The position numbers and the translations under genes are program-made. Below are positions 1 to 7,639 of a stretch of 19,185 nt of DNA, piece by piece. The notes under the pieces are model-generated. The model did no database searches. It saw nothing but the letters and a program-made list of their open reading frames with translations, and was not told where the DNA came from. Source of the DNA: Berkiella_A sp964633725 (GTDB lineage: Bacteria; Pseudomonadota; Gammaproteobacteria; Berkiellales; Berkiellaceae); the NCBI GenBank assembly GCA_964633725.1, contig CAZWHY010000052.1, positions 1 to 19,185 of the forward strand, in the 5' to 3' direction. The first letter of the stretch is position 1. The number at the start of each line of letters is the position of its first letter.

Positions 1-171
1 ATATTCATTTATTAATCGGATTAATTGAGCGATCATGTTGCTATAGTCTATTTCATCAAAAAGGTGCAACCCTTTTGGTGCATAACTCGCCATGAACGTA
101 TTAAAATTGAAGTCACTATTTCCTTGTCGTGTGTTATCTCCTTGTTGTGATTGAAAAGCATGCAACATCAT
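1..171 (-). CDS. N-terminal part of an unrecognised protein (runs off the left edge)
   Basis: An open frame of 57 codons begins with two adjacent ATG codons (at 171 and 168) and stays open to the window edge. The GAGGT at 176-180 (minus strand), five bases from the first ATG, is a good ribosome binding site and supports this start. The visible N-terminus is polar and rich in Gln and Asn (MMLHAFQSQQGDN...), with no signal peptide or membrane segment. I do not recognise the family. It starts 37 bases after the uraA stop with no terminator between, so it is probably co-transcribed with uraA. It is not uracil phosphoribosyltransferase, a common uraA neighbour, because that N-terminus would look different. 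Confidence 0.6.
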   Translation of the reverse strand, partial: MMLHAFQSQQGDNTRQGNSDFNFNTFMASYAPKGLHLFDEIDYSNMIAQLIRLINEY

Positions 172-208
172 ATTTACCTCATATGAAAGCGTTTATTAAA
201 TGAGAATT

Positions 209-1474
209 TTAAGTTGAGACTGTTTTTTGCTGGCTATCCTCCATAGGCAAGAATGCGTTGAGTAAAACACCAATTACGCCACCTAGGCCAATACCTTCTA
301 TTGCAAAATTACCTAAGCCAATGCTCATACCACCAACGGGTATAATTAAAATTACGCCGACAATGGTCATATTTCTAGGGCTCATTAAATCTGTTTTACT
401 TTCAACCAGGAGGTTTAATCCTGTCACCGCTATTGCGCCAAATAATAAGATTAAAATACCGCCCATGACAGGTGGAGGGATACATTGTAATGCCGCGCTG
501 ACTTTGCCAATAAATGCGAGGGCAATGGCGACAATACAAGCCCATGTCATAATGCCGGGATTATAGGTTTTGGTTAAAGCAACACCCGCGGTGACTTCTG
601 AATAGGTTGTATTCGGTGGACCACCGAGGCAAGAGGCGAATATCGTCGCAAATCCATCTCCCAACAGGCTGCGATGGAGGCCAGGGTATTGTATATAATT
701 TCTTTTGGTTATAATGCCAAGGGCAATGATATCACCTATATGCTCAATAGCGGACACAGCGGCAATGGGGGCGATTAAAAGAACCGCATTCCAATTAATA
801 GTAGGCGTTGTAAACTCTGGCACTTGGAACCAGCTTGCATCGGTTACAACCGTTAAATTTGGCATGCCAAAAAAGAAACTAGCAACAAATCCAACAATCA
901 CTCCAACGAGTATGGGTAAAAGCTGTAAGCGGCCTTTAGCAAATAAGCGTGTGATAATGGTTGCGGACAATGCAATAGACGCCACAATGATGGCTTGGGT
1001 TTCGGGAAATAATTCTACACTGCCATCACCCGAGCGACCCATTGCCATATTAATAGCGACTGGTGCGAGTACAAGGCCAATACTCATAATAACGGGGCCC
1101 GTGACAATCGCAGGCAAGATTCTGGATATAAACTTTTGGCCTTTCCAATAAACCAAAGCACTCATTATAAAGTACATTAAGCCACCTACGGCCAAACCAA
1201 ACATTGTGGCGGATAAGCCCCACTCTTGGATGCCGTAAATTGTGGCGGGTAAAAAAGCAAAAGAAGAGCCTAAAAAAGCAGGTATTTGGCCACGGGTAAG
1301 TACTTGGAAAATAAGTGTACCTACACCGGCTGTAAATAAAGCAACGCTTGGGTTTAGCCCCGTTAATAATGGCACCATGACCAATGCGCCAAAAGCAATA
1401 AAGAGTGTTTGAGCGCCCAGCAGGCAATCTTGAAGTCTAAATGAATAGTCGGAGGGACGTTTATTTGAGTTCAT
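209..1474 (-). CDS. uraA: Uracil/xanthine permease, NCS2 family
   Basis: This 421-residue inner-membrane protein has the length and hydrophobic profile of the NCS2 (UraA/PyrP) nucleobase:proton symporters, which normally have 14 membrane segments. The substrate motifs are visible: S-A-I-E-H-I-G-D at residues 241-248, where Glu244 matches the TM8 glutamate of E. coli UraA, and N-T-T-Y-S-E at 288-293, where Glu293 matches the TM10 glutamate. A conserved Q-x-P-A-F-L-G-S-S block lies at 63-71. The TM8 histidine of E. coli UraA (His245) is Asp248 here, which I recall from PyrP-like members. The ATG at 1474 is preceded by AGGTTAGG on the minus strand. Likely role: uracil uptake for salvage. The substrate could instead be another nucleobase, since family members overlap. 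Confidence 0.9.
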   Translation of the reverse strand: MNSNKRPSDYSFRLQDCLLGAQTLFIAFGALVMVPLLTGLNPSVALFTAGVGTLIFQVLTRGQIPAFLGSSFAFLPATIYGIQEWGLSATMFGLAVGGLMYFIMSALVYWKGQKFISRILPAIVTGPVIMSIGLVLAPVAINMAMGRSGDGSVELFPETQAIIVASIALSATIITRLFAKGRLQLLPILVGVIVGFVASFFFGMPNLTVVTDASWFQVPEFTTPTINWNAVLLIAPIAAVSAIEHIGDIIALGIITKRNYIQYPGLHRSLLGDGFATIFASCLGGPPNTTYSEVTAGVALTKTYNPGIMTWACIVAIALAFIGKVSAALQCIPPPVMGGILILLFGAIAVTGLNLLVESKTDLMSPRNMTIVGVILIIPVGGMSIGLGNFAIEGIGLGGVIGVLLNAFLPMEDSQQKTVST

Positions 1475-1515
1475 AATACCTAACCTGCTAAAGTCAAAAT
1501 AACAAAATAATTAGA

Positions 1516-1545
1516 ATTCTAACATAATATTAAAATATCCCTCAA
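1516..1545 (-). promoter_or_regulatory. Likely sigma-70 promoter of uraA
   Basis: On the minus strand TTGAGG (1540-1545) and TAGAAT (1516-1521) are separated by 18 bases and lie about 45 bases upstream of the uraA start. The -10 box matches the consensus at five of six positions and the -35 at four of six. Confidence 0.45.
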
Positions 1546-1766
1546 GTAAAGTAGAGGAAGGGATAGATTAGCGGGGATGATACCGACAAGCGGTTGTAAA
1601 ATCTAGCTGCAGGGCGGCACTATCGTGTGGTAGAGTTTTAATCTGTGGCTGTATCTGTGTATGTTTTTGCTTTAGCCTATGCTATCTGTTATCTAATTTC
1701 GTTGGGCTACTGATACAGAAATATGGCATAGACCAATGGTTTGTTAGCTTGATTTCCAGAGGTAAA

Positions 1767-2543
1767 ATGATAAAAAGTGCAATCTATCTTCTTATTGAAA
1801 AACTGAAAAAAAGAGAAAAACAGTTTTATACCACAGATGACGCGGCTCGACTAAGGGTAGGCTCTGGCAAGTCTTATATACCAATGAAAGGATTATTTTA
1901 TCCTGAGCTTATTACTGAGCTATTTAACAAAAAGCGTTATATTACTTCGTTAGAAAGGGAAAAGTATCAGGTTTTTTATGAGGATGGTGACTTTTTTTGT
2001 GTAGATGATTTTTTATTAAAGGGCCTTTATACATATTGTTTATTAGATAAAGAGCATCTATATGTTGCACCAGTTGGTGTGATCCACCATTCATATTTGG
2101 TTGCAGGGCTCCCGGTTGTCGCGGCAGGCACCATGGATTTTTCTAATGGTAGATTAATAGCGGTTTCAAATAATAGTGGTCATTACAAACCGTCTTTTAA
2201 ACAAATGATTCAAATTCTTCCTGACATTTATGAAATCTCCTGCAATGAAGATTTGGTCTTTCAAGATTATTCCTTATTTACTCAGGACAAAGCGACCACT
2301 AAATTCATAAACTATAATGTTAAGCGTTTATTGTCATTTCAGCAATGGGGTAAATGTGATGATGTAATATCTCAAGAACAGTGCAAGATTTCTGAACATG
2401 ATGTACAAGTCGGTGAGGAAAAAGCTCAGGGAGCAGCAGAGCTCACACCAGGGTATGATAAATGCATATTCGGTAAGGTTGATGAGGATATTGAGACAAG
2501 TCTGGTGAGCAATTTTTTCTCCGTTCCAAAAATTAGACGTTAA
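1767..2543 (+). CDS. Unknown protein with a conserved His-His...Ser-Gly-His-Tyr block; effector-like
   Basis: This 258-residue soluble protein has no signal peptide and no membrane segment. I chose the ATG at 1767 over an in-frame TTG at 1749 because AGAGG (1758-1762) sits just upstream of it. The N-terminus is a basic helix (residues 8-20). The central block at 107-144 reads H-H-S-Y-L-V-A-G-L-P-V-V-A-A-G, then a short strand, then S-N-N-S-G-H-Y-K-P. I have seen a similar H-S-S-[FL]-x-A-G...S-G-H-Y signature in uncharacterised proteins of toxin or effector character, but I cannot name a domain or reaction. The C-terminal 60 residues are polar and probably flexible. It stands alone, with no operon partner. 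A secreted effector role is a guess from context (AnkH-like gene nearby). Confidence 0.7.
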   Translation: MIKSAIYLLIEKLKKREKQFYTTDDAARLRVGSGKSYIPMKGLFYPELITELFNKKRYITSLEREKYQVFYEDGDFFCVDDFLLKGLYTYCLLDKEHLYVAPVGVIHHSYLVAGLPVVAAGTMDFSNGRLIAVSNNSGHYKPSFKQMIQILPDIYEISCNEDLVFQDYSLFTQDKATTKFINYNVKRLLSFQQWGKCDDVISQEQCKISEHDVQVGEEKAQGAAELTPGYDKCIFGKVDEDIETSLVSNFFSVPKIRR

Positions 2544-2722
2544 CTGAAAATATAAAGTGGCTACTCTTATGGTCCCAGTATGTAGCCTAGCTATAAGGTA
2601 GTAGTACATCATAAAAAATTAATGTTAGCTCTATTTGATACTAAAGTACCCTAAGTTCTGGTGTTGAACTCGGTAACAGAGCTTGGGATATTTTGCTAGA
2701 AAATTATCAGTGTGCGCGTAAA

Positions 2723-2746
2723 ACCCCGTCTCTTTTAGAACGGGGT
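2723..2746 (-). terminator. Rho-independent terminator of the outer-membrane protein gene
   Basis: A 7-bp stem (ACCCCGT/ACGGGGT) with a 10-base loop is followed on the minus strand by a short run TTTTA. It lies 13 bases beyond the stop codon of the minus-strand beta-barrel gene. The T run is short, so termination may be incomplete. Confidence 0.6.
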
Positions 2747-2758
2747 GGAGGTTAAGTG

Positions 2759-3514
2759 CTAGATAAAATCAAAGTTGACTTTTCCGCCTAAACGTACACT
2801 GTGAATAGAGGGTTTTATTTTGATGTTATAGTGCAGAGGGACAGAAAATCCTGTGATAGCGCTGGTCGTGTCACCACTGATCATATCTCGCTTGCTGAAA
2901 TGGTAGTAATTATATTCTAAGAAGACGCTAAATTTTTCATAAAAGCTTTTTTGTATACCCACGCCCAAAACAGTACCTGAAATGTTTTTATCGGCTTGAA
3001 ATTCAATATGTGGATTAAGAGCTGAACCAATCCCTGTCAAAAGGTTAGATTGTAATTCAGTATAGGCAACGCCTAGTTTGACATATGGGTTTAAAAATTT
3101 TTCATAATTTGTGGAAAGTACAAAAGCAAAATCCCATAAATTTTCTATTTGATGTGTGCTTGCTGCAGGATACGCTATTGCTAGAGGGACTCCTGGGACA
3201 CGAATGTTTCCGGTATGCGATACTTTTTGTTTAAACCATTGGTAGCTAGTTTCAAGGCCAATATTTAAGTTAGGCATAATACCATAATGAATACCAGCAA
3301 CCAAACCAAGAGCAAATTTAGTATCAGAAAAATTTTGAGCCAATTGCTGTTGAGCTATTGTCGTTGAAGTATTATCTTGAATGAGATTGTAATCTAACTT
3401 TGGGTGGGCTAATGAGCTTAATCCACCCGCATATAAAGTAATGTCACCGGTATTTGCGTATAGACTGCTTGAAAGTACAGCCGTGAATATGGTTATGCCA
3501 ATAGCTTTCTTCAT
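2759..3514 (-). CDS. Outer-membrane beta-barrel protein, OmpA/Opa-like porin fold
   Basis: This 251-residue protein opens with a signal peptide (residues 1-20, MKKAIGITIF...SLYA, cleavage before Asn21). The remainder alternates polar and hydrophobic residues in strands rich in Tyr and Gly, for example G-L-V-A-G-I-H-Y-G, V-K-L-G-V-A-Y-T and F-L-E-Y-N-Y-Y-H-F. It closes with a final amphipathic strand H-S-V-R-L-G-G-K-V-N-F-D-F-I. The size fits an eight-stranded barrel of the type common in Legionella and Coxiella. The last residue is Ile rather than the usual Phe, although Phe is next to last. The ATG at 3514 has AGGA eight bases upstream. It has its own promoter and terminator. The ligand or role is unknown; such proteins serve as surface antigens or small porins. 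Confidence 0.75.
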   Translation of the reverse strand: MKKAIGITIFTAVLSSSLYANTGDITLYAGGLSSLAHPKLDYNLIQDNTSTTIAQQQLAQNFSDTKFALGLVAGIHYGIMPNLNIGLETSYQWFKQKVSHTGNIRVPGVPLAIAYPAASTHQIENLWDFAFVLSTNYEKFLNPYVKLGVAYTELQSNLLTGIGSALNPHIEFQADKNISGTVLGVGIQKSFYEKFSVFLEYNYYHFSKRDMISGDTTSAITGFSVPLHYNIKIKPSIHSVRLGGKVNFDFI

Positions 3515-3548
3515 GTTATTTTCCTAAAAGTGCACTAAAATATATAAT

Positions 3549-3578
3549 ATAATATTATACACATAATTGTTGTGTCAT
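3549..3578 (-). promoter_or_regulatory. Possible promoter of the beta-barrel gene
   Basis: On the minus strand ATGACA (3573-3578) and TATTAT (3549-3554) have an 18-base spacer. A perfect TATAAT overlaps at 3554-3559 without a matching -35. The region is very AT-rich, so the exact box is uncertain, but transcription probably starts 30-45 bases before the ATG. Confidence 0.35.
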
Positions 3579-3675
3579 TCAGCTTTGTTTTAAGTTGGCT
3601 ATTTGTAATATCTTTTATCCATTTTTGATAAGCAACAAGCTTTAGAAACAGCAAGTAGATAGGAGAAAATGACAC

Positions 3676-4665
3676 GTGAGGTTAAAAATGACTTTGCATT
3701 CCGCTTTGTTTTTGATAGCAGCCTTTTTTTTAGGGGGCTCCTTTACTGTTTTACAAGCAGAGGTTTATTCCCCACAAGACACTACTGACTTTGAGCTTCC
3801 GCATCATAAAGTCATCATTAAGGCACCTATTAGCTATATTAGTGACAATTCTATTATTTCTATAACGGTGGATGGGAAAAAAACATATAAGTTTTTACTG
3901 GATACTGGTTCTGGATGGAATTTCATAACATCAAAAGCAAGTAAAGAGCTTGGGTTGGAGCGTATTGAAGATAACATTCATATTTTCACAACACCGAGCG
4001 AAATTATAAAGTTGGAACAGCAAAAATTTTTTTTAAAAGAAGCGTTTATAGAAAATATAAAGATAAAAAATTTATATTTTCATTCTATTGTAAATTTTGA
4101 TACAAGTGATGGGATCTTTTCCAAACTTGGGGTGGATGGTATTTTAGGGATAAAAACATTTCAAAATATTTTACTGACAATTAACTATGCCCAAGAAAAA
4201 ATCATTTTATCAAGAGGTTCTCTAAATGAAAATGATAAGTGGGTAGTCCCATTATCTAAAAAAAGCAACATGCCATTTATTCATGCAGAAATTCATTTAT
4301 TAAAGCGTCATAAAATTTTCAAAGAATGGCTTCTATTAGATACAGGCTACTTTGGTTTTGTTTTTATTAATACCTGTAAATTTCCTGAATTAAATAAAAT
4401 TCAGGAAATTAGTAGAATAAGACGTCTGGATATGTTTGGGCATGAAGACATCCAACATTTTGCTCAATTAATGGGTAGCATAAAAATAAAAAACGACATA
4501 GTGTTAGAAAACCCATACATTACTTTTGCTAAATTTAATTGTGGGAAAATAACCTCAGGCTTGCTAGGTAGTGCTTTTTTTAAAAAAAATATTATTACAT
4601 TCGATCAAAAAAAGCACTTGGTTCGTATCGAGCCTATTGGCACTAAAATTTTTAAGCATCATTAA
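3676..4665 (+). CDS. Exported two-lobed aspartic protease (retropepsin/pepsin type)
   Basis: This 329-residue protein has a signal peptide (about residues 1-28, cleavage after L-Q-A). Two active-site motifs of aspartic proteases are visible: F-L-L-D-T-G-S-G at 73-80 (catalytic Asp76) and L-L-L-D-T-G-Y-F at 219-226 (Asp222). Each is followed by the hydrophobic-hydrophobic-Gly element of the fold, D-G-I-L-G at 154-158 and S-G-L-L-G at 294-298. So one chain appears to carry both lobes, each contributing one Asp. Expected location is the periplasm or outside the cell; the substrate is unknown. The GTG at 3676 has AGGAG ten bases upstream and gives a basic start (MRLK). The ATG at 3688 with GAGG at 3678-3681 is a real alternative. 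The gene is monocistronic and AT-rich. Confidence 0.75.
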   Translation: MRLKMTLHSALFLIAAFFLGGSFTVLQAEVYSPQDTTDFELPHHKVIIKAPISYISDNSIISITVDGKKTYKFLLDTGSGWNFITSKASKELGLERIEDNIHIFTTPSEIIKLEQQKFFLKEAFIENIKIKNLYFHSIVNFDTSDGIFSKLGVDGILGIKTFQNILLTINYAQEKIILSRGSLNENDKWVVPLSKKSNMPFIHAEIHLLKRHKIFKEWLLLDTGYFGFVFINTCKFPELNKIQEISRIRRLDMFGHEDIQHFAQLMGSIKIKNDIVLENPYITFAKFNCGKITSGLLGSAFFKKNIITFDQKKHLVRIEPIGTKIFKHH

Positions 4666-4781
4666 GCTATTGTAAGGGGTTATTTGTAAGATAGTAAACT
4701 ACAAATGTAGTAGGTTGTCATCTGCTTTACGCTGCCAATGCTTAGATTTGATATTTGGGTCAAAGTACTATTAGAGGCAGG

Positions 4782-5438
4782 TTACCCCAAACCAAAAATC
4801 GCAAATAACCCACCTTGCACAAAATCAAGAATGGGGATCATTATTTTGGCTAAATAACCTGACACCATTAAGCCCACAACTAAAATCAAACCAAAAGGTG
4901 TGGCTTTGTGGAACCAGAGATCCCAAGGCTTGGGTAGTATCGCTAATAGTACTTTACTGCCATCTAGTGGGGGAATAGGGATGAGATTTAAAATCATTAA
5001 AACTAAATTAATGAGTACGCCTGCCTGCCCCATATAGAACATGGCAAAGCCACCAGAAATGTCATTCTTTAAGCAATAAAAGCCTAATTTTAAAACAACA
5101 ACCCAAAATATGGCCATGAATAAATTAGACAATGGGCCAGCAACGGCCACATAAGCCATATGGCGCTTTGGATTTTTTAAATTATTGGGGTTTACGGGGA
5201 CAGGTTTTGCCCAACCAAAAACAAAACTGGTTGTGACCAGCATTAATATTGGCACAATCACTGTGCCGACAATATCGATATGCTTTAATGGGTTGATGCT
5301 AATGCGGCCTAAATCTTTAGCCGTATTATCGCCAAATTTCCAAGCAACATAGCCATGAGCCGCTTCGTGCACGGTGATGGCAAATAAAATGGGAACGCTC
5401 CAGATAATGATTTTTTGAACGAGGCTTAAACTTTCCAA
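4782..5438 (-). CDS. Site-2-type zinc metalloprotease, peptidase family M50
   Basis: This 218-residue polytopic inner-membrane protein carries the zinc motif H-E-A-A-H at 24-28 in the first membrane segment. The second M50 motif, N-L-I-P-I-P-P-L-D-G at 151-160, supplies the third ligand, Asp159. Both catalytic motifs are intact. It is the short YwhC-like form without a PDZ domain, and the length is normal for that group. Known relatives cleave peptide bonds within the membrane; no substrate is evident here. The start is a TTG at 5438 with a weak AGAGA upstream. No ATG lies between it and the HExxH motif, and members of this group begin about 20 residues before that motif. It is downstream of no obvious operon partner. 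Confidence 0.85.
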   Translation of the reverse strand: MESLSLVQKIIIWSVPILFAITVHEAAHGYVAWKFGDNTAKDLGRISINPLKHIDIVGTVIVPILMLVTTSFVFGWAKPVPVNPNNLKNPKRHMAYVAVAGPLSNLFMAIFWVVVLKLGFYCLKNDISGGFAMFYMGQAGVLINLVLMILNLIPIPPLDGSKVLLAILPKPWDLWFHKATPFGLILVVGLMVSGYLAKIMIPILDFVQGGLFAIFGLG

Positions 5439-5500
5439 TGGTGTTCTCTATGTGTATGGCTATCGAAGTTATAGTGCATTATAACAGAATATGTCAAAAC

Positions 5501-6898
5501 TCAATATCTAAATTTTCTAGGATCAATCCCACATTTTTTGAGCAATAATAAAAATCGTCGGCCATGGGATGAGCCTAATCCGCCGGTAAAGACTTGCAAA
5601 TAGCTGCGAATGACAAAATGGAACTCTTTGCGTTTTAATATTGCCAAGATTTTATGCGCACGCTTTACGTCTTCTTTGATTTGAGGGCTACAAGATTGAA
5701 ACAAAACTTCACCTAATAAAGCCGCTTTGGCTTGCTGTCTTTTTATAGATAATGTTTCAAAGTCTTTGAGTAGGTTGTCTAAAGCTCTGTCTTTGTCCCA
5801 GTCTAGCCAAGTATAGTAAAAGTGCATCACCTGCTTGACGAGTTTATCCGCTTCTGTTTTATTGCTAGTTTGATCGTTTAATAGCATATATAACATGGTC
5901 GGGATGGAGGCTTCTACATTTGCCCAAGAGCAATTGCCGGTGACTTGGTGGGTAATAGGCAGCTTGTTATAGGGCTTTAAATCTAAAATAAGCGGGATAT
6001 CATTTTGTATGAATTTTCGCGTTTGGCGTTTGTATAATAAATTTTTATAAAAATGTCGGGTCAAAGGCATAGGGTTATTAATGCGATGTATGACAATGGG
6101 ATCGGTCATCTTATGCACACCGCGATCGCACTTGGCAAACAATGCACCGTGCTTTATAAAAGTAATGGCGTGGCCTTCAAAAGAGACTGGGAGCAATAAC
6201 AAATCATTTTCTACGAGTTTATAAATAGTGGCTTTATTGGCCTCTACGTCTTTGGAGATATGTTTGTACTCTCTTAAATGAGCGGCATGTTTTAACGCAA
6301 TAATAATATACTGAACAGCCTGCTCGTTGATATGAATTTTTCTAGCTGTATTGCTTGTTGCAAAGTGTTTAAGTGATTTTTGAATGATATCTAGTGTAAA
6401 CTCTAAATAAAATCCTTCCATATCTACTTCTAAAAATAAGCCATCTATTGTGACAATGTCGCAATAGCCTTGTAAAGAAAAGCGATGCCCTATTAATTTT
6501 GCCGCAATAAAATCTTTGGTAAATGCTAAGTCTGCGCCATACTTGGCCAAGAGCATTACAAGGGCTTTATCTTTTCTTAATAACGGATAAAACAGAATAG
6601 GCTGGCCTGAGGCGCTATAAGCATTTGGATTAGCTTGAGATTTGAGTAATAGTTCAGTGATAGCATGATTGCCCATATCCACAGCCCAATGCAGGGCGGT
6701 TTGGCCTGAACTATCTAAAATATCAACTCGAGCATGGCGCTCAAGTAATAAAAAGACGATATCTAAATTTTGAATAACAACAGCATGAATGAGTGGCGTA
6801 TAGCCATATTCATCAATAACATTGGGAGACTCGCCACTGTCAAGGCATGCTAGCACGCCCTGATACGTTCCTTGTAAGACTTCCTTTGACAGTGACAT
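5501..6898 (-). CDS. ankH: Ankyrin-repeat protein with cysteine-protease-like C-terminal part, similar to Legionella effector AnkH/LegA3
   Basis: This 465-residue protein has no signal peptide and no membrane segment. Residues 1-128 form ankyrin repeats: Y-G-Y-T-P-L-I-H-A at 31-39, S-G-Q-T-A-L-H-W-A at 64-72 and a weaker copy at 97-125, with a partial first copy at the very N-terminus. The C-terminal two thirds include F-E-G-H-A-I-T-F at 240-247, C-D-R-G at 257-260 and T-G-N-C-S-W-A-N at 320-327, which look like the His, Asp and Cys of a papain-like site. From memory, Legionella AnkH (LegA3) has the same design and nearly the same length, is a Dot/Icm effector and binds host LARP7; I could not check this. 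It follows an unknown gene by 14 bases and has little ribosome binding site of its own, so translation may depend on that gene. Confidence 0.7.
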   Translation of the reverse strand: MSLSKEVLQGTYQGVLACLDSGESPNVIDEYGYTPLIHAVVIQNLDIVFLLLERHARVDILDSSGQTALHWAVDMGNHAITELLLKSQANPNAYSASGQPILFYPLLRKDKALVMLLAKYGADLAFTKDFIAAKLIGHRFSLQGYCDIVTIDGLFLEVDMEGFYLEFTLDIIQKSLKHFATSNTARKIHINEQAVQYIIIALKHAAHLREYKHISKDVEANKATIYKLVENDLLLLPVSFEGHAITFIKHGALFAKCDRGVHKMTDPIVIHRINNPMPLTRHFYKNLLYKRQTRKFIQNDIPLILDLKPYNKLPITHQVTGNCSWANVEASIPTMLYMLLNDQTSNKTEADKLVKQVMHFYYTWLDWDKDRALDNLLKDFETLSIKRQQAKAALLGEVLFQSCSPQIKEDVKRAHKILAILKRKEFHFVIRSYLQVFTGGLGSSHGRRFLLLLKKCGIDPRKFRY

Positions 6899-6912
6899 GT
6901 CTGTTTTAGATA

Positions 6913-7458
6913 TTACCCAGCTCTAGGGGTGTCCACTTTTCGAGATGGTGTCATCTGCATGGATAGTTTGTTTCTGTGAGTATGTCTTATACTCGCTTCT
7001 GCAGCGTCTCTCATACTGTCGAATGCCGTTGTAAATGACGCGGGTTCATTAGAGTTCATCGCATTAGCAACATTTTCTGCTGCTTTGCGAATAGCCATAT
7101 CCATTTTTTCGGCACCAGGCCAAGGTGGTGTTGCTCTGGTAGCATTGGATAAATCACGATCCACAATGTTTTCGTTAATTTCTTTCGGACTCTTAGCTCT
7201 AGGCGTTAGTGTTGATTGACGAAGCTTATTGGCATCTTCTAAATGTGTTGTAAGGTGTTTTTCTACATCTTGTATCAAGCCGCCTACTACTTCTAATACA
7301 AATTTCTGGTCGACTTTGTCTAGACCTTTGCCTTCTCTTTCTGCATCTAGCTTTTGTTTTAGTGCCTCATGGCCAAATTTCATTTTGAAATCATAGTTTT
7401 TTTCAAAATGTGCCCAGTCATTGTCTACAAATTGTTCTTGAGTTAATTGTACGGCCAT
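6913..7458 (-). CDS. Unrecognised helical soluble protein, first gene of the ankyrin-protein operon
   Basis: This 181-residue protein is rich in charged residues and predicted helix. It has no signal peptide, membrane segment or motif that I recognise. Residues 25-77 look like a pair of amphipathic helices; 80-115 are polar with several prolines; 118-160 are helical and Ala-rich (E-N-V-A-N-A-M-N-S-N); the tail is basic and Thr/Pro-rich (T-P-S-R-K-V-D-T-P-R-A-G). The ATG at 7458 has a strong GGAGG five bases upstream. It ends 14 bases before the AnkH-like gene and both appear to be read from the promoter near 7520. It could be a second effector or a chaperone-like partner, but nothing in the sequence decides this. 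Confidence 0.7.
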   Translation of the reverse strand: MAVQLTQEQFVDNDWAHFEKNYDFKMKFGHEALKQKLDAEREGKGLDKVDQKFVLEVVGGLIQDVEKHLTTHLEDANKLRQSTLTPRAKSPKEINENIVDRDLSNATRATPPWPGAEKMDMAIRKAAENVANAMNSNEPASFTTAFDSMRDAAEASIRHTHRNKLSMQMTPSRKVDTPRAG

Positions 7459-7469
7459 GTTGTCCTCCA

Positions 7470-7496
7470 GGGGATTCGTTTTCTCCCCTTGGGGAG
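7470..7496 (-). promoter_or_regulatory. Mutually exclusive hairpins in the leader of the ankyrin-protein operon
   Basis: On the minus strand the leader reads CTCCCC-AA-GGGGAG (7496 to 7483), a perfect inverted repeat. The same GGGGA can instead pair with TCCCC at 7470-7474, which lies immediately before the GGAGG ribosome binding site (7464-7468). The two hairpins cannot form together. The first would need to open to a four-base loop with a 5-bp stem. A regulatory role is inference. Confidence 0.35.
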
Positions 7497-7517
7497 TTAA
7501 ATTTCAAACTTATCAAT

Positions 7518-7526
7518 AATATACCA
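7518..7526 (-). promoter_or_regulatory. Possible extended -10 promoter of the ankyrin-protein operon
   Basis: On the minus strand TGG-TATATT forms an extended -10 element about 60 bases upstream of the ATG at 7458. No good -35 box is seen, which is normal for extended -10 promoters. Confidence 0.35.
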
Positions 7527-7639
7527 TAAATGGTGCTTTAATAACATATATTCAAAGGCTGTCAGTCGCTCAATTAGAACCGTCTATCTGACCCATGATA
7601 AATAAATTGTTTATATATCAATATAGTATGGGCTTAATA

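Noticed and set aside
258..1427. Plus-strand frames (258-566, 705-1151) and a second minus frame (1050-1427) inside uraA
   Set aside because: Out-of-frame shadows of a clearly coding permease gene, without start signals or family features.
1565..1700. Minus-strand open stretch of about 37 codons upstream of uraA
   Set aside because: Closed by stops on both sides, no start codon, no ribosome binding site and no recognisable family.
2555..2600. Hairpin GGCTAC/GTAGCC as terminator of the orphan protein gene
   Set aside because: A 6-bp stem with a loop of about 17 bases and no T run afterwards; too weak to call.
2640..2755. Plus-strand open stretch of about 36 codons (...G-V-E-L-G-N-R-A-W-D-I-L-L-E-N-Y...)
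   Set aside because: It looks protein-like but has no start codon, runs through the terminator of the neighbouring gene and matches nothing I know; it may be a relic but cannot be supported.
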